This document shows positions 57,610 to 64,000 of a stretch of DNA of 64,000 bases, piece by piece. The stretch covers positions 56,916,001-56,980,000 of the forward strand of contig CM060733.1 in assembly GCA_030704615.1 (NCBI GenBank). The letters are read 5' to 3'. The notes under the pieces were generated by a model. The model was not told the DNA's origin. It saw only the letters and a program-made list of their open reading frames with translations, and did no database searches. The position numbers and the translations under genes were made by a program. This stretch comes from Takakia lepidozioides. Lineage: Eukaryota > Streptophyta > Takakiopsida > Takakiales > Takakiaceae. Each line of letters starts with the position of its first letter. Position 1 is the stretch's first letter.

Positions 57610-59355
57610 TTATACTTGGGCATGGGCAGCAGGCTGGTACAACCAGTTTCCCAGGGATGTTTCCTGCATTGCAATGGGGATGGAGGGAAGGTACTCCCAA
57701 TACTTCTTGTGCACCTGGAAGTGGGGGATGACACCTAGGGTACTATGGCAAAGGATCCAAATGCAATCGAGGCCTGCAACGCCATCGTAGTCTGTTGTGA
57801 TCTCAATGGCGTTGTGATCCGGAAAACAGTTCTTATACATCTCAGGATCCATCACAGTGGAGTCCCAAAGACCCATCATACCTTTGTCTACAAAGACATC
57901 GTAATTTGCATCGATGTCTACAAGTCTATATATGTGGAACGTCCTAGGAAGTGCATATGTCCTACTCAATCCATACATGATTCCATTGCACTCCACAAGT
58001 TGGGGAGGTTCCATCGTCTCATGAAGTGGCCAGTTATCTCTTACCCATATTCTATCTCTGAAGAGGTATTTCATGATGCTAGGCGTCCATTTTTCGGGTT
58101 CTTTTTCATCTTGCACTATATCCAAACTTTCTCCCATCACGTACAATGCAGGACCACTTTTCAAATTATCCCTTACAAATGGAAGACTTCGAAATGATCT
58201 CGATTCGGACTTAAGTGAGTTAATCTCAGGTCGCCACGGCTTCTTAGTCTCGGTGAGATCAGGGTGTAGATACCATCGTCTGTCTAACGAGCTGTATACG
58301 CCTACTCGTGGTTTTCCAAATTTTTGCTTCGGATCCTCATACCAACCCACAATGTGGATGATGTAGGAGTCGGATAAAGGGGATACACTAATGCGAGCCA
58401 CCATTTTTTTCAAAACAATGGTTAGTGGTGGGAGAACTCGGAACCTTCTGGTCAGTGGGTTACACACAACAAGTAAAGATTGGGGAGGGTATTCACCTAA
58501 CCAGTTGTTAGAATGCATGGAAACTGGATCACGTCCAGGGGGAGGTTTTTCGGAAAGATAATTGACGATTCGTGGCTGCACGCCACCATACAAGAGCAAG
58601 AGGCCCCCAGCTCCTGCAAGCATCCCACGAACATGCAAAGGCAGGAATTCCAAAGAGGGCATTTTCACCCAGATGTTTCTGGTACGGTTAAGTGCCCATA
58701 AACAACTGCTTTTGATGTGAACTATCGTGGGGTCGTATTCTTTGTTGTGTATTATCCGATCTTCAATTTGCAAGACTTTGTTTTTATGAGCTTTAAACAA
58801 CTTATGGACGAAGGGAGGAAAACACCCCATAGCGAATAGCTTTGCAACTGGTAATTTCCAAAGAATGATATCGCGCACCATTCTTCTACTTGGTTTGTCA
58901 GGAAATTCTTTCCACCAGTGTCTCCAGAAAATCGGATCATTGACCGGATCCGGAGGTGGCTCCTCATCATCAGAATTATATGGAGGTGTGGGTGGAGGTT
59001 CCGGTTTAACCGGTGGGGAAGGAGGGGGTGTGGGAGTTTCAGGCCTCGGAGGAAGTGGTACTAGTGGATTTTTAGTAGCTAATTCTTGAGGTTTTTTCAC
59101 TGTTTTATATATGAAGACACCATATTCATCTGGTGGGGGTGGGGGTGGTGGAGGCGGCGGCGGTGGAGGTTCTTCAGGTGGAGGAAGTACTGGATCTTCA
59201 TCCTTTCTTTTTCCTTCAACTTGATCGCCTTCTTCTCCTTTTTCAACTTCCTCTTCAACATCCTTTCTTTCTACAGTTTTCTCTGAATCTTCTGAAGGCT
59301 CAGGCTCTTCTTCTACAACGGCAGTTGATTTTTTTTTCTTGGTTGGTGTTGTCAT
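57610..59355 (-). CDS. F-box-like protein with proline-rich N-terminus
   Basis: ATG at 59355 (MTTPTKKKKSTAVVEEE) opens 581 codons. An acidic/basic leader and an uninterrupted run of 13 prolines before DEYGVFIY precede a degenerate F-box-like helix region at about residues 165-205 (RRMVRDIILWKLPVAKLFAM). The C-terminal part has WVKMPSLEFLPLHVRGMLAG, GGLLLLYGGVQPR and LLVVCNPLTRRFRVLPPL, the same blade order as the gene at 4.6-6.4 kb. F-box proteins couple to SKP1 in SCF ligases; the weak F-box makes that uncertain. Codons upstream of the ATG stay open for a short distance only. Confidence 0.8.
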   Translation of the reverse strand: MTTPTKKKKSTAVVEEEPEPSEDSEKTVERKDVEEEVEKGEEGDQVEGKRKDEDPVLPPPEEPPPPPPPPPPPPPDEYGVFIYKTVKKPQELATKNPLVPLPPRPETPTPPPSPPVKPEPPPTPPYNSDDEEPPPDPVNDPIFWRHWWKEFPDKPSRRMVRDIILWKLPVAKLFAMGCFPPFVHKLFKAHKNKVLQIEDRIIHNKEYDPTIVHIKSSCLWALNRTRNIWVKMPSLEFLPLHVRGMLAGAGGLLLLYGGVQPRIVNYLSEKPPPGRDPVSMHSNNWLGEYPPQSLLVVCNPLTRRFRVLPPLTIVLKKMVARISVSPLSDSYIIHIVGWYEDPKQKFGKPRVGVYSSLDRRWYLHPDLTETKKPWRPEINSLKSESRSFRSLPFVRDNLKSGPALYVMGESLDIVQDEKEPEKWTPSIMKYLFRDRIWVRDNWPLHETMEPPQLVECNGIMYGLSRTYALPRTFHIYRLVDIDANYDVFVDKGMMGLWDSTVMDPEMYKNCFPDHNAIEITTDYDGVAGLDCIWILCHSTLGVIPHFQVHKKYWEYLPSIPIAMQETSLGNWLYQPAAHAQV

Positions 59356-62300
59356 TGTTACTAGTGTCGCAGCTCGCTCTTGTATGAACACACATGAAAA
59401 GAGATCAAATCTTGAAATCCATCTCTCTTTAGTGTCATCTCTTCAGAACATAAAATCTATTAATTTCTTCCAAGGATGCAACCTTTCCTCTAATAACTTC
59501 ATCAGCCAAATTCACAATGAAAAATATCTGGATCGATCCTCTGTCATCTGCGTGGCACATATTATGAACAAAAACAGCGATGCATGAATGAAATCTTCAT
59601 CATCCATTACGTCATGGCCAGATGACGTACCAGAGACTGCCACGTTGATATGTAAGTTGGGCTACCAACGGTCACGTCCCTTGGATGTTGCAATCGACCT
59701 GCAACCAGCGGTCGCAGCGCTTTGGGATCTGGCTCCCTGCCTTCTAAAAGTCGCGACGTACCATCCTTCTTATAACCATGAGTCCCAATTCATCTTCTAT
59801 CTTTCTGTCTCTCTCTCCCCCTTCTGTTGGATCTGTCATTTGATGGTCTTAAAATATGTGTTTCGCTTGTATTGCTTTTTCCTAGACTCTTTGGCTCTGT
59901 TGAATTGATGACATGAGTACTACTTCAGATTCTGTACTTTGCAGACCCTAGAAATTTTTAGCTCTTTCTTTCTGCGGACGTTATAAGGTTCCATTTCATT
60001 TCTCTAGAATGCTATTCGCATAATCTAATTAATTGGTAAACGAGAAATGCAGAGAATATGTGGGCGAAGGCGAAGGGATACTTACATCTTTGTGTGCACC
60101 TTCAAACGGAAGTGATGCCATGAGTTGCGCTTGCTTTGGCAAGAGCGAGTCTTCTTCTTGCTCTTGCTTACTATGTGGCAATGATAAGTGATGGTCTAGT
60201 CAAGCTTTGAGTCTGTGACTCGGTTGAGGTATTACGTGAGCTTTCATTTGATTTTGTTATTATATTTTTTATTTGTGCCCATCAACGGCTAATTAACCCA
60301 GGTAACGTCCGCAGGTTCCATGTCGTATAACTCACAACAGGTATAATGGCGGTGTCAAGTCTGCTGACCTCTAACTGGTACAACAAAAGAACTTCAGATG
60401 TGACAATAGACGTTTAAATCTCATGAGGAAGAAATATAGTACTAGCTCGCAATAAAATCATGAACCTCTAAACAATTCCGATCTGAATAAGGTAACACTG
60501 GTTAATCAGGAGGTTTCCTCTTCAGAAGTCTAACAGGAGGTTTCCTCTTCAGAAGTCTAACAGAAGGTTTCCTCTCCATAAAATTTCTTTGAAGGTAATA
60601 ATGGTATTGAACTTCGTAATCAAGATTCAAAAGACTGGAACATGAGGTAACAACAATTTTACCGTAATCCCCTAAAACTCGGTGAAGATGGATTTTGGAA
60701 TTATTCTAACTCCGATCAACAAGCTACCTCCTTCTTGTGATCATGTAATTTTCTTGTAGGATAAAAAAATTCAGCTTATCCAATGTAATCTTAACTATTG
60801 GCAATCTATAGATCTAACACTAAAATACCGCTAGTCCTCGTATAGTAACATACTAGACTTCAGGTGTAAAACTTAATGGACACCTACACGACGAATTCTG
60901 TGGGTAATGGAAGAAAAAACCTTAGTTCTAAACGTGACCTTCCACCCGGGTGCGTCATCAGAACTTTAGATTATCTTAAAGAAATGAACTGATATATCCC
61001 ACAGACAATGGAACTCGGGCCCTGCAAAATGTATCCAAGTCGGGACACTGCTGGATAGTTACCTAGTCACATTTCCCATACATTAGACATTAGAGTCGTT
61101 TCACAGCCAGTGTTACGCTCCCCCACGAAGAGTGTGTGAACACTGAACTGTCATTGGAATTTGTGATGGCTCCAACCGCTCTTGGAGCTGGACCTTCAAA
61201 CCTCACGCAACCTTTCCTTGCAGCAGTTTTGTACATCATGTAACGATCCTCTTTTGAAGTATGAATTCCTCAGTGCATAACATGAAGAGGAGTAAGACGA
61301 GAATGTGTACAATCTAATTTAGTGCAGACCGTTTTTCAAACTTACTATCAATTGATTCTTGAAGAATCAACGAGGGAATTTGACATCCTCACTGTTCACT
61401 GGAGATTGAGTGGGTCGAATTAAAGGCTTGTGTAAGTTGGATATTCCGAATTAATTCTCGACTTTCGGTAACGAAACAAACAGGTTTGTAAGTAAAGTCT
61501 GAATGCAAAGGTAGACAGTAAAGATGATGAAGGAGACAGCAAGCATATGGACAAGACAATAATATTAACCTCTTAACAAGGAACGTAAAATTGAAGAGCC
61601 TAGTAAAATGGCATTAACATAATTTATAGATTATGAACACTAACAAAAAAAAAACAAAAAACCACTAACATGCAATTATCAGAAATATTAAATATTCTGC
61701 ATTTGGTAAGGGTTAAAGTAATAATAATAATAATAATAAGCTAGGAGAACATAATGAGGTGGTTTCTTTGGTGAATTACCTGTGGTACTTGTCTAGGTAA
61801 TCTTACCCAATTCAGTTAATTATTTAGACACATTCAACTTAGTCATTGATTACTAATTTCAGTTACTGACATTATTCGATATACGCAGATTGCCACTAAA
61901 TTGTCTTCAGTAAAGACACATTAAGATGCTCACCTAAGGTAACCAGGTTTTAATACAAGCTAACCCTAACCTTTTTCTTTTCTTTTTTTTAATTTGTTTT
62001 TAAAGGTGATGTCCACTAGTTGATTTTCTGAAGAAGAATTTTCACCTAATATAATATTCTCTTAGTTAATGTAGCCTACTAGGCCCTGAAAAGACAGAAA
62101 CAGATCAGTTTAAGAAATCTGCACTCCACTTATTCACTCCACAATCTTCAAATTTGACCTCCGAAAGAAAGATAAGCCAGTGCATCGCGGATGTAATTTG
62201 GAGTAGAGAAATCAGCGATGAGTTTGCATGAGGATGCCAAGACTAAGTAGTAATATCCCAGCTAGGTAGTGGCATGGTGAGTGTCGACAGCTGCAGGGAA
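59356..62300. other. About 3 kb intergenic, no gene seen
   Basis: Contains the 5' flank of the F-box-like gene, a short tandem repeat at 60505-60580, and an AAT trinucleotide repeat at 61710-61740. No coding or transposon signature is supported in the rest. Confidence 0.4.
60505..60580. repeat. Short tandem repeat, about 29 bp, nearly three units
   Basis: GAGGTTTCCTCTTCAGAAG followed by TCTAACAG occurs twice in a row, then a third diverged unit begins GAAGGTTTCCTCTCC. No function is evident. Confidence 0.7.
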
Positions 62301-62329
62301 AAAACCAGTGCCCGATGTAGAATGTACTA

Positions 62330-63020
62330 TGGTCCGGTGGAGCGAGCTTGAGATGTGTCAGTGTTGATGAGTGCGAACCATCGAGTTTCAAAGTGATCCA
62401 AAAATAGCTTGTGTAACAGACGATTTGATTGTGTCGTGTGATGCGTAGACCATGGAGTATGGGGTGGAGACATTGGCCGTAAGGAGGTGTGGCCAAGTAT
62501 CACTGTCTGGGAAGTTGGTGGTACATAGAGGGTAGAAAAGGGTGGAATAGAGATGGGTCCCAAAAACGTGTTTTGCGTTGGACCTTGCCCATGTATTGGG
62601 CGTAGCGGAAGCGTATGGTTTGTGGGATTAGGGCGTCGGAGGTTATTTTGGAGGTCCAGAAATGGGTTGAAAGAGTGTGGTCTATGACGTTGGATTTTGT
62701 CCATTTTTGGATGTGTTCTTTGATGTGTTTGCTTGTCGATGAGCTTCTTTTTGGAGGTAGGTGAGAAGGTTACGGATGGGGCGAGGTTCGATAAGACGGA
62801 CTCAGAATAGGTGATTATTGAGCCATAACGGGTGTGTGGCGATATGTATGAGGTCGGTTGGACAGTCTGCAGGTAAGAGGCCTTTGGCTCTTTGTCGGGC
62901 AAGTGCATCTGCTAGTGCTTCATTGCCTTGAATGCCCGTATGCGATCGTACTTGAAGAAAATGTATATGGCCTGGTAGTCCTGTGATTTTGAAATCCATG
63001 TATCTTTCTGTATTCACGTT
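62330..63020 (-). mobile_element. LINE RNase H and 3' region
   Basis: The minus strand reads ITGLPGHIHFLQVRSHTGIQ then GNEALADALARQRAK, the 'W..(S/G)H.G..GNE.AD..A' end of LINE-encoded RNase H. Further on, after frame changes, it gives KEHIQKWTKSNVIDHTLSTH and an SDTWPHLL stretch like the zinc-binding tail. Multiple breaks show an old fragment. Confidence 0.8.
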
Positions 63021-64000
63021 TAATTTGCATTTAGTAAATAAAAAACTCGTAGCCTCCTACAAGGGCTTCACAATGAAACCTACCTGAGGCTAGTTGGTGC
63101 AGATGTTAGGGGGTTATGGTGATTTGCACGGCCGAAATCCTGAATCTCGAGCAGATCCGCGTCCTTTGGAAATACAGCTTGCCTGCTGCCCGCACGAGGG
63201 TTATGAATCCCGCCTTCTGCATGGTGATCTGCATTGAATGTAGGTTGGTAGGGGGCTAGCTGCTACCTTAAGGGCTGGCTGTTGGGGGTGACCCTAGTTT
63301 CCCATGGGATACACCTTGAGAAAGAAGGAGACATAGAAAATTAGAGGTCTGACAAGGAAAACCCATAGCTGAGGGGGTTTTCAGTAATGGATTCAGTCAC
63401 AAATTCATGTGATCTTCCCAACTTGATTCAAAACTTTGGGACTGTTCGGTTTTCCAGAAAGCACACCCAAGTTTTTCCCAAAACCAAAAAGTCCCATATC
63501 ACTACAAAGAAGGTATAATCAGACCCTGTCCAAAAACTCTGAAAATTTAAGAAAAGGTGGCCAACACCATGTGGCATGTCCTTGTGAAAATTTCACTCAA
63601 TTGGCCGGCCAGCCAGTTAAGAATTTCCATAAGATTGGTGAAAGTTTCCCCTACTCTGCGGAGGTTGCAAAAACGTTTCGTGCTCACGAAAACAGATTCA
63701 TATTTCTGCATCCACATGTCCTGAAAGATACTTAACCCCTAAACGCCCACCAGACCCAAATTGGACCTCGACAGATTTTCCAAGAGCCAGAACTTTTTCA
63801 GATCTTGATGGAATTTGCTCCCCAAATTGCCATGGATTTGCTCGCCGTGTTTAGTTTGCAGATCGGGATCCTGATTTCCCTAATTTGTCTTTAGAAAAAA
63901 CCTGAAGCGTTTTTTCAGTAGAGGGGGGTCTGTGGCGGCTTTGGAAGTCGAAGGTTCCCGCGTTTTGGTTGTGGATCAGGTCTCGAGTTCCCGTGCATTT
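63021..64000. other. No gene seen
   Basis: A 99-codon plus frame at 63436-63735 has no recognisable motif. Nothing else can be supported. Confidence 0.35.

Noticed and set aside
59086-59286. Trp/Arg-rich plus-strand ORFs near the proline run
   Set aside because: Antisense of the polyproline codons in the F-box-like gene.

Overview
The window looks like nuclear DNA of a land plant, most likely a fern or another early-diverging vascular plant. The reasons are: several plant-type PPR-DYW organelle RNA-editing genes (a class enlarged in such lineages), plant-type housekeeping genes with spliceosomal introns (alpha-tubulin, fructokinase, SIP1 aquaporin, mitochondrial TIM14/PAM18), and low gene density with abundant old transposon debris. 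The species cannot be fixed from sequence alone.

Layout. 1-3.1 kb: 5' part of a PPR gene on the minus strand running off the left edge, with an upstream exon carrying a WWD motif. 3.5-6.5 kb: a LINE reverse-transcriptase scrap, one arm of a long dispersed inverted repeat, and an F-box-associated-like gene. 7-23 kb: almost gene-free and full of mobile-element remains (hAT-type MITE, tRNA-derived SINE, nested retroposon, two palindrome-bearing elements, Ty1/copia and Ty3/gypsy fragments, a chromodomain scrap). 24.7-33.2 kb: TIM14, an intact PPR-DYW gene (minus) and a PPR-DYW pseudogene (plus) with two frameshifts in its editing domain. 33.9-35.1 kb: a tandem repeat. 36.2-38.4 kb: SIP1-type aquaporin, three exons. 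39.2-41.2 kb: a broken multi-exon gene with a D-x-N-H-R motif. 41.7-44.0 kb: a charged ORF followed by two arrays of GC-rich palindromes. 45-46 kb: a PPR-DYW scrap and a PIF/Harbinger-type MITE with a clear TTA target duplication. 47-57 kb: a Cys-rich metallothionein-like ORF, a seven-exon fructokinase, the second arm of the dispersed repeat, and a complete four-exon alpha-tubulin. 57.6-59.4 kb: a second F-box-associated-like gene paralogous to the one at 4.6-6.4 kb. 59.4-64 kb: no recognisable gene except a LINE RNase H remnant.

The genes are independent eukaryotic loci with no operon logic. PPR-DYW proteins act in organelle C-to-U editing, TIM14 in mitochondrial import, fructokinase in hexose phosphorylation, SIP1 as an endomembrane channel and alpha-tubulin in microtubules. 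The most unusual material is the 42.6-44.0 kb palindrome field beside the D-x-N-H-R gene, the WWD(NR) exons upstream of the PPR genes, and the near-identical 303-bp coding repeats of the first PPR gene. Exon boundaries were read by eye from GT/AG sites and conserved protein register, without transcript evidence.
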